This document shows positions 22,213 through 33,037 of a DNA stretch of 64,000 nt, piece after piece. The notes under the pieces were generated by a model. It made no database searches and was not told the origin of the DNA. It worked only from the letters and a program-made list of their open reading frames with translations. Origin of the DNA: Bathynomus jamesi (Eukaryota > Arthropoda > Malacostraca > Isopoda > Cirolanidae); NCBI GenBank assembly GCA_023014485.1, contig JAJOZX010002581.1, positions 577,970-641,969 on the forward strand. The letters run 5' to 3'. How positions within the stretch are numbered: position 1 is the stretch's first letter; the number at the start of each line of letters is the position of its first letter. A program made the position numbers and the translations under genes.

Positions 22213-22870
22213 CTTAGCCAGCGTCCGTACCTCAGTGGGTTACCGTTTCCCTAAGGCGAAATGAAGGCACTGCGGCCGGGGGCTAAAATCCTAATGGTGC
22301 TGCTAATAATAATCCAGGAAATTGAGCAATGAGTCGCAATAGTTAGCCAATTTCTGGACCTAATGACAGTTTATTAATATACAATTTAAAATTAAAATTT
22401 CATAGGAGTGGAGCTATTTTCAGTGTGAAGTATACAATTCAAAATTAAAAAATTAAAAAATCTTTATTCAGAATAGAATACAAGTGTCAGAGTTTTAAAA
22501 TTTTTAGATATTTGATATGACGTTAATATATTCACAGTACTCTAATCTGAATATGCCGATAGAAGCGTGGGGGCTTTTCAGGCAAAATTAATAGCAATTT
22601 AGTTTATTTATTACATAAAAAAAGTGAAAGTGATAAGTAATATTAATAGTGATAAAAAATAATAATAATAGCAATAATAATAATAAATACAATATAGAGT
22701 TTACAAAATGTTACATAATTTAAATTAAGTGATTTATTGTATATTTAGTAGAAAATAAATGATGCTTAATGAAAGAATATAAAAAAGAAAAAAATATGAA
22801 ATTAAAAGTGCCTAATGAAATCAATATTTTAAATAGTTGATTATGAATTGGGAACTTCATTACTATGGTA
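22213..22870. other. unassigned; possible tRNA-SINE-like start
   Basis: At 22213 GTCCGTACCTCAGTGGGTTAC looks faintly like a pol III box A region, with GGGGCTAAAATCC at 22279 as a poor box B. Too weak to call. The rest is AT-rich with AATAATAATA at 22660-22690. Confidence 0.2.
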
Positions 22871-24425
22871 AAAATGTTAGTAGTGAACTTACATATCAGT
22901 GGGAGCTAATGAAGTGTTTTTTTATGATTGCGAAATAAATTTAGTGATAAAGCCTGCCTGATATGCATGGGAATTGCATTCCATATATCCGCTCCTTTGA
23001 AAGAGAGTGAATTTCCTACAGTTTCTATTGTATATTTCTGTTTGTGTATAAAATCACCGGGCAGTCTGGTGTTATAGCGATGGTGTATTTGTTACGGGGT
23101 GATTGCTCTTTGAATGGGTGATGTATAAACATTGGGGAAGTGTGACTTTGTCTCTTGTCATTATTTGAAAGAGTTCGCAGGTATTTTTTATGAATTACTT
23201 TCAAAGGATATTTTATATATTTCTTTTAACTACTCCATGTTTTAATGCAATATAATAAATGTGGATAGATGAAGGAATAATGTAGAGTAAGAAGTGCGTT
23301 TTGAGGAAGGATCTCTTTTAGTTTAAACTTTAAATAATATGAATAGAAATCTTGATATTTTGGATTTGATATATTGTACATGACTTTTGAAATTTAATTT
23401 TTCATTTAAATTAATGCCAAGTACTTTAACCTCATTCACCCTTGCAAGAGTAATATTCCCAATTTTTATTCGACAGTTTGTATTAATATGTTTTGAGGTA
23501 ATAATCATATACGATGACTTTGTCAGGCTCAATAAAAATTTATTAGCACATATCCATTTATACACATTTTCTAACTGCCTGTTCGTTTCATTAATCAGAA
23601 AGTCTGAGTTATAATGGGAAGAAGTAAGTGTATTGTACGCATTTTAATATGGTTGAGAGATGAAACTCGTTGACTTATATTTGGAATAATAATGGGCCAA
23701 AGACCCTTGTGGGACTCCACCAGTTACCATCGCCTTGTCAGATAAATTATCTTTTAATCTGATTTACTGATAAAAATTTAACAAATATGATTTAAACCAG
23801 TCGATGATATTTCCTCTTATTCTGTATATGTGAGGTTTATTCAATAACATGTCATGCAAAAGTGTATCAAATGCTTTTGGCAAGTCGAGGAAGATCAAAG
23901 CAGTGTTTTTCGCTGTTTAAGTTCTGATACACATTTTTTAATAGCATATTTATAGCATTTTCCGTTGTATATCCACCTCTAAACCCAAATTGTGTTTTAG
24001 TTAAAAGAGCACATTTGATTAAGAATTTTTAAAGTTTATCGTACACGATTTTTACAAATACTTTACTTAAAGTTGGCAATCCGGAAATGGGACAATAGTT
24101 GGATGAAGTGTTTAGATTTCCCGAATATACCCAATGTTATTGATTTATTCATTAGTAGTATTCATTAGTGGTATTGCAATTTTATCGGATGCTAATTTGT
24201 ATATTTTTACTGGGATCGTATTGATGTGCGAATCTTTATTTTTTAGATTTTTTATTGTTAGAGAGATATCGTATGGTAGGATTGGATCAAAGAAAAATAA
24301 ATGTGGATTTGGTTGTGGTATGTATTGTCGGTAGTGAGTACCTGCAATTTGGTATCGAGGCTGCAGTAGTGGAGCTTATATGAAGGTGGTTTCATGTAGA
24401 TTAAATGTTATATTATAAAAACTAA
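22871..24425 (-). pseudogene. LINE ORF2 relic (third family)
   Basis: Minus-strand frames carry a recognisable RT in order: SNYCPISGLPTLSKVFVKI (24060-24100), LLTKTQFGF and GYTTENAI (about 23950-24010), a WWSPTRVFGPLLF-like block corresponding to GVPQGS.LGPLLF (about 23690-23730), and FLLSLTKSSYMIITSKHIN then VNEVKVLGINLNEKLNFKSH (23380-23540). It is a non-LTR retrotransposon RT with many stops. The FADD box is not clearly readable. It differs from the other LINEs by sequence. Confidence 0.7.
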
Positions 24426-24570
24426 CTGTAAGAAAAATCAGTAACATATGCATCCTACATATCTGATTTTTCTAAATAAATAATTTCACAATTATTATAT
24501 TTGCTGATAAGTTTAGTTTTGACACATGTCAATCATTCGTGACACTTCCATTATATAATCTAATAAATAA

Positions 24571-24646
<76 letters not shown>

Positions 24647-24686
24647 TGTGTAACTTCTGTGTGTGTGTGTGTGTATATATATATAG
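24426..24686. repeat. AT-rich spacer with (AC)n(TA)n(GT)n(TA)n microsatellites
   Basis: AC 24572-24615, TA 24616-24641, TG 24660-24674, TA 24675-24686; a self-complementary compound array. Confidence 0.9.
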
Positions 24687-26213
24687 TGGAGCTAGTTTTA
24701 ACCGTTTAAGGTGACAATGATTTTAATTGTATGCAATGATCAATTGATGCAATGACTGACTGATTGCTTATTAATGAAAGGCTGGGTTAATAATTTATGA
24801 TGTAATACAATATCACCGATTGGAATGAATGGTTATTTGATTAGATCCACCATACTATTGGAAGTGACCGAAATGGCAGCGAGGGTCACCAGCTTGATTT
24901 ACGCTCAAGCAAATTAATATTAAGGTTATGAAAGACACCTTACTTTTGTAGTTTATTATGAAAATAAATCCGTTATTTTATTCACTGTGATATAACAAAG
25001 AATTGACAGTAATTAATTGGTAGTTTTACGTTATGCTTATGGCCTAGGCTTAGCTAATAAGATGAAATGTTAATAGCTTAATTGACACGTAATAAATAAT
25101 GTAATACTCATCGATGGTATGTAAATGGCATGCAACATAGAACATTGAATAGGCCTAATAATGATATAAAGAATGCACGTGCGTTTGGTACATTGAATGG
25201 AAAACATGACACTGATTAAGTAGGCTAAATGATTGCATGGATGCACATAGAATAATTGATGTGGCCTAATAATAATGGATTGAAATGCTTGCACAAATAT
25301 CATTTATATAAAGGACATTATGTGATGTTAAGTGATTACGTCAAGAGAACATTTATTTAAACACACATTTATATGACTTGAACATAATGACGGATGGTAC
25401 GCGGAAACAACGGTATTGAAATGACACTTGAATTGGATGATAGGCCTACTGCGTTATTAACGGGAGTCAATGGACGCGTGATTACACACTTTGGGAGTAT
25501 AGCCTACCGTTCGGCGGTAGGCTAATGTAGGTTTCAAGAGTACTTACGAATATGATGTACTTAGCTTAGGGCGATGTAAAAACTTGAAGACGGGCTGAAG
25601 ACGGAACCTATTACGCAGATTCGAGTTGAATTGTCCGTTAAGCCTCTTGAGATGATGGATGTAGGCTTCGTGGAGGCCTGAGGTGATGTTACTTCTCGAG
25701 GTGCAGGCTGGCCTTGTGAGGTGCAGGCGTAGGCCTGTGGTGCGGAAGATATCTCGAGGAACGTGGAGAAACTTGAAGGCCGACCCGGCAAACCGCAGGC
25801 CCGAAGTGATTCCGGTTGGGCCTCGTTGGATTGCTTCTGCAGGTGATCTTTAGATCTTACGTGAAGACAAATTGTAGGCCCTGAAGAAAGTAGCGGCCAC
25901 GGCCCCTCGGCCAGGGGGCCGGACAGCGGCTGGTGGACGCGCTGCTCACGTGATGACGTGCGTACGAGTGAGAGTGAGAATGAAAGCAAATGGAAGCTCG
26001 CTTTTATACCCTGGTGACGTAGGACTATACCAAATCTTAAGACGCTCGGTCCGCGTGTCCTTTGTTTGATAAAAGCTTACATTGGCGCCTCTTTGGGAAG
26101 AAACAGACGCTCCATTGTTTGACTCTTGCCCACGTGTGTTTTCCAAGTTCTTTGATGAAGCGTGGAAGTAAAGTATTTCTGTCGATTTGTTGGTCTATTT
26201 CTTGTCGATCCGC

Positions 26214-26214
<1 letters not shown>
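24687..26214 (-). mobile_element. possible solo LTR or unknown element with a promoter
   Basis: A 1.5-kb block bounded by (TA)n on both sides. On the minus strand it begins TGTAGCGGATCGACAAG and ends near CTAGCTCCA, so TG...CA ends are possible. It holds a TATA box (26001-26008) followed by a locally GC-rich region (25580-25980) with a 142-codon Pro/Ser-rich ORF (25561-25989, minus) of no recognised family, then an AT-rich end. This arrangement would suit an LTR of Gypsy/BEL type, but no internal retrotransposon sequence is present and no clean target duplication was seen. Confidence 0.35.
26001..26008 (-). promoter_or_regulatory. TATA box, minus strand
   Basis: GGGTATAAAAGCGAG on the minus strand is a strong TATA match. 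About 25-30 bases downstream comes TTTCATTCTCACTCTCAC, with TCATT/TCACT words resembling arthropod initiators. It faces the GC-rich segment of the element at 24687-26214. Confidence 0.5.
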
Positions 26215-26251
<37 letters not shown>

Positions 26252-26262
26252 ATATATATATG
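26215..26262. repeat. (TA)n microsatellite
   Basis: TA tract with one TT interruption, separating two repeats. Confidence 0.95.
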
Positions 26263-27018
26263 GGAATGAACTCAGAATTGTTCCCTGAGGTTTTTTATGA
26301 TACACATAGACCGTGCATGGAACAAGGAACTCTTCTAGGAAAATTAAATCCACTATAGTCCGAATAAGTAATGGTAAATGACAAATAATATGGTTTTTTT
26401 CTTTTTCATGATGCTAGCCGGACGTGGGCAACGGGGCACTGGCAAAGAGGTCCCAAAAATATAGCTTCCCTCACCAGCTATCTGCAAAGCAGACAGGATC
26501 CAGCTTTGGGACAGGATCTAGGGTTTAAAGCGGCCTAGCCCAGCCACACTTAGAACCTCAATATAAGCAAAAGACTCGCTGCCTTCATGTCAGATTGAAT
26601 ACATCAAAGAAAAAGGGGTAACTATTATATTTTTAGCCAAAAACCAAAACTTAAACTTCAACTGGCAGAACTGAGCGTCCACTTTTCAAGGCACATAACA
26701 TGTCCGTTTCATGATGGGAATGAACTCAGAATGGTTCCCTGAGGTTTTTTATGATACACACAGACCGTGCATGGAACAAGGAACTCTTCTAGGAAAATTA
26801 AATCCACTATAGTCCGAATAGCTGGGCTAGGCTGCTTTAAACCCTAGATCCTGTCCCAAAGCTGGATCCTGTCTGCTTCGCAGGTAGCTGGTGAGGGAAG
26901 CTATATTTTTGGGACCTCTTTGCGAGTGACCCGTTGCCCATGTCAGGATAGCATCATGAAAAAGAAAAAACTATGGTATTTGTCATTTACCATTACTTAT
27001 TCGGACTATAGTGGATTT
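26263..27018. mobile_element. non-coding foldback family, copy 1
   Basis: The forward unit (26263-26690) begins GGGAATGAACTCAGAATTG, passes GACCGTGCATGGAACAAGG and the palindrome CTATCTGCAAAGCAGACAGG and ends near CATAACATGTCC. It restarts at 26716 and then turns round: 26820-27018 is the inverted copy (GCTGGATCCTGTCTGC ... CGGACTATAGTGGATTTAAT). No ORF. The same family occurs at 44897-45965 and 63507-63800. Confidence 0.8.
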
Positions 27019-27137
27019 AATTGGTTGTAATTGTGTATTACGCATACCCTCCGTGGTGGCGGAGGGGACCTACAATTTTACGTGGGTTCCGAACCACTAA
27101 AACTTTAATTTTACTACCTTAAACTATACCCAATCTA

Positions 27138-30100
27138 TCAACATATATGTCTAATTGATTTTTTAAACATGTTTATAGATGTGCTAATAATTACTTCTCC
27201 CGGCAAACTATTCCACCTATTTACTACTCTATGCGTAAAAAAATGTTTGGCAACTGCTGTCTCGAACCTTCTACTTGTCAACTTACTCCCGTTATTTCTA
27301 GTTCTACTACATTGTGATATTTCGAAAAGGCTATCTGTCTTTACGTTATCGAACCCATTCATAATTTTAAAAACCTGGATTAGATCACTCCTTAGCCTCC
27401 TAGTCATGAGTGTGGTCAGTTTTACATCCTCAATCCTATCCTCGTACGACTTCGACCTAAGCGACGGAATCATCTTAGTTGCCCGTCTTTGAACTCTTTC
27501 GATTATGATTATAGCTTTGCGCATATGCGGATTCCAAAATTGGATCGCGTACTCCAAATGTAGTCTAACTGATGATTTATAAAGAGGAACAATAATATCG
27601 CACCATTTGTACTCAAAATTCCGAGCTATAAAACCTAACCCTTTGTTCGCCTTATTGACCGCTGCTGTATTTTTTTCACCACTATTAAATCACCAGTGAC
27701 TATAACTCCTAAATCTTTTTCCTTTTCTACGCTTGCCAACTCCTTCCCTGACATACTGTACACAAAATTACCGTTATGCCAACTTATATGTAAAATTTTG
27801 CACTTATCGACGTTAAATCTCGTTTGCCATGTGACTGACCAATTAACGATTTTGTTCAGATCTTCCTGGATTTTACTTCTATCTTCATCATTAATTGCCC
27901 TACCACCCAACTTTGTGTCATCCGCAAACTTTTAAACTGTACTGACTTGGCTGACATCTAAATCGTTAATATATACAGTAATACCTCGAAATTCGTCGTT
28001 AATTCGTTCCGGAATAACACGAAGAAATACGAAACGACGAAATTCGAGGTGGATTATAACATGTTTCAATGAGAAAACATTTTATTGTATTATGTTATTA
28101 AACAGATTAATTAATCAAATTCTACTCATTTTTCGGCAAAATATAATGTACAGTATATTGCGTTGGTAAACAGTTGAATTTCGTCAATTTCGATCTTTTT
28201 TTTTTACATTTTTTAAAAAAACGACGAATCTGCGAAAATTCCACGACGGATTGCGAAACTATAGGTAGTAAAAGATTGACGACGAATCTGCGAAAGGACG
28301 AAATTCGAAACGACGAATTTTGAGGTATTCCTGTATAAGAAAAGGCAAAGGGCCCAATAAGAACCCTGAGGAACGCCGCTCGCTACATTAGCCAAACACG
28401 ACTCCGCTCCATCAACGACCACCCTCTCTTTCCTACCTCGCAACCACTCTTCTATCCAATTTATTACTACACCCCTGATTCCATGAGCCTTAGTTTTTTT
28501 AAATGAGTCCTTTGTGCGGTACAGTGTCAAACGCTTTTTGAAAATCTAAATACACTACATCTACCGCCCGATGACTATCGTAAACTTCACCACGTTTTCA
28601 AAAAATTCTAAAAGATTAGTTACGCAAGATTTGTTTCGCCTAAAACCGTGCTGCGCATTTCTAATGAAGTTATGCAATTACAAGTGTTCGACTATACGAC
28701 CCCTAATTATTGATTCCAGTAGCTTACCTACAACAGACGTTAAATTGATTGGCCTATAATTTCCCGCCGCACCTTTATCGCCTTTCTTAAAAATAGGTGT
28801 TACATTTGCTAACTTGAAATTATCTGGTACGCACCGCTCAGAAATAGACGCATTAAAAATGTTTGTTAGCGGCACAACAATGCTTTCTTTTAATTCTTTT
28901 AGTTGTATGGGATATATGGAATCCGGCGCATTTTCACTAACCCGATATTATCTAAAGTATTACCATTATCAAAAGGTATTATGTCTATGACCTTAGGGAT
29001 ATTCGTTACATCCTGTATTTTAAAAACTGACGGAAAAAAATAATTTAGCAGGGTAGTTTCAGAAACTAGCTCTCCGTCAGGATTTTTCAACGGCCCCAGG
29101 ACACTCTTTACTGGATTCCTATTATTGACGTATTGAAAGAATCGCTTGGGGTTTTCTTTGCCGCACGAGCTATGGAGAGTTCAAAATCACGCTTGGACCT
29201 TTTTTTTCGCTTTTTGCTTCACGCCTTAGAGATATGTCATTGTTTCGTAACCGCAAATTGTCTTTATCGCACTTATGTAGCCTATAAACCCTATCTCTAC
29301 TCTTTATAATATCCCTTACTCTAGGAGTAAACCACAAGGGCTTGTTATTTACTTTCGCACGCTTAATCTTGTACGGTAGACATTCCTCAATTATAGTCCT
29401 AAATACTGTTTCAAACGATTCCCACATTATTTTTGCGTTGGAGATCCCCATTACGTTTCCCAATTGACGTGTGACAATTCATTTCGAAATTTACAAAAGT
29501 CTGCGTGCTGGAAGGTAAGAATTTTAGTCGAGTTAGCTGGTTTCGAGTGACTTACTGAGAGGACAATCTCTACCATATTTTGATCGCTATTGTTTAACGG
29601 TTCTATTACTTGAAGATCAGTGATTAGCCTATTGTCCGTAGTTATTACTAAATCTAACATATTGTCCAACCTCGTAGGTTCCCCAACCTTTTAAATAAAA
29701 AAGCTATCCTCGAGAAAATTAACTAAACGATTGCCTTCCGCGTCTCCCTGCATTGTATCGTAATCCACGTTGGCGCAATTAAAGTCACCCATAACTAAGG
29801 CCTACTCACTACCTATTATTCCCTTAAGTTCACGATATAACACTTCGTCCGTATCAACTGTTTGATTAGGGGGCCTATATATAAAACCGCAACAAAAAGT
29901 TTGAAATCGTTCAATTTAAGTTCAGCTATAGTCGAATCTATCGGTTCTGGAATTCTGTGCTTTACTTCTATAACGTTCGCAATATTTTCTTTGATATACA
30001 GCATAACACCACCTCTTCGCCTACCTATTCTCTTTTTAACAAAAAGTCTATAACCTCTAATTTGATACTCCCCCTACAAAGTCACGTGTTTCAGTGCTTA

Positions 30101-30241
30101 GCCACGATTCAGTTATCGCAATTAAATCGTCTTTACAAGCAATTAAAGAAAAAAATTCATTTATTTTATTTCGTAGGCTACAAGCATTTAAGGATAGAAC
30201 CTTCAAATTGTTTGTAACCGCGATATTTTCGCGCGCGCAAG
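27138..30241 (-). pseudogene. CR1-type ORF2: endonuclease and reverse transcriptase, broken
   Basis: The endonuclease part opens with NLKVLSLNACSLRNKINEF and has AITESWLSTETRD and GGVMLYIKENIANVIEVK-type sequence (29816-30200). The middle segment 29170-29669 includes DNMLDLVITTDNRL and NQ/SDQN. RT begins with KLANVTPIFKKGDKG and NYRPINLTSVVGKLLESIIR (28678-28875), then DFQKAFDTVPH (about 28525-28560) and GVPQGS (28355-28380), where the usual VLGP is altered. The catalytic box reads KFADDTKLGG at 27906-27935. The C-terminal end RRATKMIPSLRSKSYEDR lies at 27420-27490. At least five frame breaks and the MITE at 27976-28333 inactivate it. Confidence 0.85.
27976..28333. mobile_element. pogo/Tigger-type MITE inside LINE copy A
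   Basis: The ends CAGTAATACCTCGAAATTCG and, inverted, CAGGAATACCTCAAAATTCG are flanked by TA. The interior repeats CGACGAA(A/T)TTCG words and has no ORF. It interrupts the RT coding region between the FADD box and the GVPQGS region, so it is younger than the LINE copy. Confidence 0.85.
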
Positions 30242-30256
30242 GGAATTTTAAGGAAA

Positions 30257-31210
30257 TTACGCAGGGACCGTTCGAGTTACGGCAGCCTGAAAAGAAGAGA
30301 CTATATTATGAAATAGTCTTCCTAAACACGCAGCTCCAACGTCATTAAGATGAAGTCCATCTCCGAGGAACAAGTCCCTCCTGCCGTAGAAACTGCTACA
30401 AAAATTCGCAAAATGCACTCCTTCCTGTTGACAAAGTGACTTTAAGTTATTGTTACTATAGGTCGCCTTGCCGTAGAACTCGTTACGTTGGATAATTTGA
30501 GGAAGTATACCTGTTAAAACCATCTTTTTAGTTTCTTCCTTTAGTCGCTCTAGTAAGTCCCTGTATCTTGCCAGTAGCTCTTCCGATCTAGAATTTAGAA
30601 CGTTATTAGTCCTAACGTGAATAACATACTTTGTGTCCTCAGAGGTTCCGTCTGTAAAAAAATCATCAATATTAGTTATATCCTCCACCCTTGCACCAGA
30701 GTAGCAGTAACTGCGCCTACGACGGGGGTTTCTCCTGCAGAATTCCTCGAGCTGCCCTCGAACAATGGAATCACCAACGAGTCGTATTTCCGGTTCATCT
30801 ACGCCTTCGAAGCCTAAAACAGAAAAATTATTGTTCGTTAATACCGGTAGACAAGTCTTAGGTTGTCTCAGTGGGGCTCCATTACGCACTTGCACGAAGG
30901 GTCAGGAACTAGGGGAACAGATAGGGCTATTAGTATTATTTATATCATTAGTAGAAACTGAGGCAGGAGGGGTCGTGACTGAAGAATAACTCCTCTCAGA
31001 AGGCCCAAGGGATTCTAACTTTGTCGTCAGGAGCACCACCCTTTCTTCAAGCCTCACTCTGGCCTCGCTCTCACGCTGTAGCTCGTTCCTCAGCAATTCC
31101 ATGTTTGAGCACCACCTGCAAATTAATTGATCATTATTATTAGCCAAATTAAACACGTAAGCGGCAAACTTTCCTTCACAGCGACTGCAAGTACTTGACG
31201 GGGGTGCCAT
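30257..31210 (-). CDS. CR1-type ORF1: zinc finger, coiled coil, SGNH esterase
   Basis: ORF1 proteins of CR1 LINEs bind RNA and many carry an esterase-like domain. From ATG at 31210: a C-x2-C finger (CSRCEGKF) paired with ICRWC, then a heptad-rich segment ELLRNELQRESEARVRLEER, then a Ser/Thr/Pro linker. An in-frame TGA at 30902-30904 follows, and the same frame continues with VQVRNGAPLRQPKTCLPV and the SGNH/GDSL domain: block I IRLVGDSIVRGQ (Ser), block III region IHVRTNNV (copy B keeps HVGTNNV, so Gly-to-Arg here) and block V DGLHLNDVG (Asp, His). It ends at 30257. Without the TGA it would be one 317-codon ORF. The same TGA is in copy B. Confidence 0.8.
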
Positions 31211-31393
31211 ACTATTAACTAATTAAAAAACGAGCGTTTGGAAATTAATATCGAGTTAATTATAGTAATCTAATAACGACGTAAGTCTCCTAGAATAAGT
31301 AAGGAGCAATTAATAAATAAAACGTAGGTTTACCGCTTGCTTATTGTGACGTCACTTGTGCAAGCCTGCAAAAATATTCTTCAAACGCAGAAA

Positions 31394-31910
31394 CAGGTTC
31401 TTGTAACCCAAATTTATGCTAAATGAATATATACTTAATTGAGCTACCGACAAAGGTTCTGGAAAAGAAAAAATATTAATAAAGATGGATAAAAAAATTA
31501 AAAAAAAAACTTATCTGTCTACAATTCGGGCGACTTTTTTCTTTTTTTTTTCACGGACGGTGACCACACCCTACCTGATGATCCTCAGCAAGGTAAAATC
31601 AACCTCATTAGACCACGTTTTGTAATAGACTGGAATTTTACCCTCTCGAATGAAGGAAAACAAACAGTGCAAGCCATTTGCACTCGCCTTGGCTTAATCA
31701 ATAATACAGTAATACAATAATACAGTAATAAATAAATAAAGTCAATAAATAAAATATATTCGTTTATGAATAATTAATAACAGGAGGTAATTTAGTTAAG
31801 AAGGCACCAAACACTCATTTTTTTTTTAAAGACACTTCGAATAAAACCACTTATTTAATTGGTAACACTGGACACTCGATAGAACACGTCTGTTCACAAG
31901 GAAAGACAGA
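31394..31910. other. unassigned spacer, AT-rich
   Basis: Homopolymer A/T stretches at 31500-31550 and AATACAGTAAT repeats at 31704-31725. Nothing recognised. Confidence 0.4.
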
Positions 31911-31972
31911 TGTGTATATATATATATATACACACACACACACCGTGTATATTTATATATATATATATATAT
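31911..31972. repeat. (TA)n(CA)n(TA)n microsatellite
   Basis: Short compound dinucleotide array around CACACACACACACCGTG. Confidence 0.9.
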
Positions 31973-32195
31973 TTAAATTTAAAAAGACGTGTATCTTTGC
32001 TTAAGGCATTTAGATTGATAGAATTTCAGATAATCAGTGACCGTCGCAGTTATTTGAAATGCAGGAAGGCCGTTCACATATACAATATATATTCATGCAG
32101 ATGGCTGAATAAATTAAATCAATATGACTGACATTGTCTGTCGTCGATTTTAATATGCATTCACTGCAAAATGCTCATATTATTAATATGTATAT

Positions 32196-32247
<52 letters not shown>
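31973..32247. repeat. unassigned DNA ending in (TA)n
   Basis: The (TA)n tract at about 32200-32247 leads directly into the next MITE. Confidence 0.6.
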
Positions 32248-32252
<5 letters not shown>

Positions 32253-32581
32253 GCCGCAAAAGTCGCCCATCATTCGAATTTTCAGTGTTGACTATAATAT
32301 ATATTTTTTTTAATTTTAGGTAGGGGATGGCTGCGAAATTACAATAGACGGGAGGGTGAGTTTGGGTTTAGTGCATGGAATACCAGGTACTACAAATCGG
32401 TGAATCGGTACAGAATTTAAATCTGTACCGATTCATCGATTTGTAGTGCATTCCATGCATTAAACCAAGCTCACTCTCTCGTCTATTGTTAATTTCGCAG
32501 CCATCCCCCAACGTAAAAGAAAAAATAATATATTATAATCAACACTGAAAATTCCTATGATGCGACTTTTGCGCCACCCTG
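32248..32581. mobile_element. foldback MITE made of a transposase 5' end, copy 1
   Basis: A 334-bp near palindrome: GGGTGCCGCAAAAGTCG... on the left is mirrored by ...GCGACTTTTGCGCCACCCTG on the right, meeting at TTTAAATCTG. Each arm contains the start of a reading frame, clearest in the second copy (40223-40557): ATGGCTGCGAAATTAACAAT, which translates MAAKLTI-ERVSLVLMHGIP. Flanked by (TA)n on both sides. Confidence 0.9.
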
Positions 32582-32619
32582 TATATATATATATATATAG
32601 ATATATATATATATATATC
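32582..32619. repeat. (TA)n microsatellite
   Basis: TA tract with one GA interruption. Confidence 0.95.
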
Positions 32620-32685
32620 TCTTCTGCGTTTCAAGAACGTTTATGCGGGCTTGCGCTGGTGACGTCACAACAAAGCACACTGTAG

Positions 32686-32907
32686 CAAAGCTGGGCACTT
32701 GCGGTTTTTTTTGCGGTACTGCGGTACTGCGGTACTACCGCACTACCAAACCGGTACCGCATAACGCAGTACCGCAAAGGATCGCTGAAAGTACAGCAGT
32801 ACCGCTACCGCATTCAAATTTCCCGCGGTACTTTCCGCGGTACCGACAAACACGGTAGTACCGCAGTACCGCAGTGCCGCAAAAAAAAACGCAAGTGCCC
32901 AGCTTTG
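32686..32907. mobile_element. GC-rich palindromic MITE (hAT-like?) in LINE B leader
   Basis: CAAAGCTGGGCACTTGCGG at the left is mirrored by CCGCAAAAAAAAACGCAAGT then GCCCAGCTTTG at the right. The interior repeats GCGGTAC/GTACCGC words many times. It interrupts leader sequence that is continuous in copy A. The flanks carry CTGTAG on both sides but not in exact register, so the duplication and superfamily are uncertain. Confidence 0.7.
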
Positions 32908-33037
32908 CGTGACTGTAGACCTACGTTTTATTTATTAATTGCTCTTTACTTATTCCCGGAGACTTGCGTCATTATTAGATTACTATTATTAACTCGCTAT
33001 TAATTTCCAAACGCTTGTAATTTAATTAGTTAATAGT

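Larger units (their letters stand above)
27022..31393 (-). mobile_element. CR1-type LINE, copy A, near full length
   Basis: About 4.0 kb without its nested MITE, in order 5' leader (31211-31393), ORF1 (31210-30257), ORF2 (about 30241-27138) and a 3' tail at 27022-27137. The 3' tail contains GTGGTTCGGAACCCACG and AAATTGTAGGTCCCCTCCG, also found in the SINEs of this window. ORF1 with zinc finger plus esterase and ORF2 with endonuclease plus RT is the CR1 layout. The 5' boundary is set by where homology with copy B (from 32622) begins. Confidence 0.85.

Noticed and set aside
22213..22390. Third tRNA-SINE
   Set aside because: The box A and box B resemblance is too poor and there is no second copy in the window.
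25561..25989. 142-codon Pro/Ser-rich ORF as a host gene
   Set aside because: No family recognised, and high GC alone produces long open frames. Kept only as part of the possible LTR.
24687..26214. Firm call of an LTR retrotransposon
   Set aside because: No gag, pol or primer-binding site and no clean target duplication; left as a low-confidence solo LTR.
30617..30989. Plus-strand ORFs opposite the LINE ORF1
   Set aside because: Shadow frames of a clear esterase-containing ORF1 on the other strand; the same holds for the ORFs antisense to the LINE at 54.6-58.3 kb.
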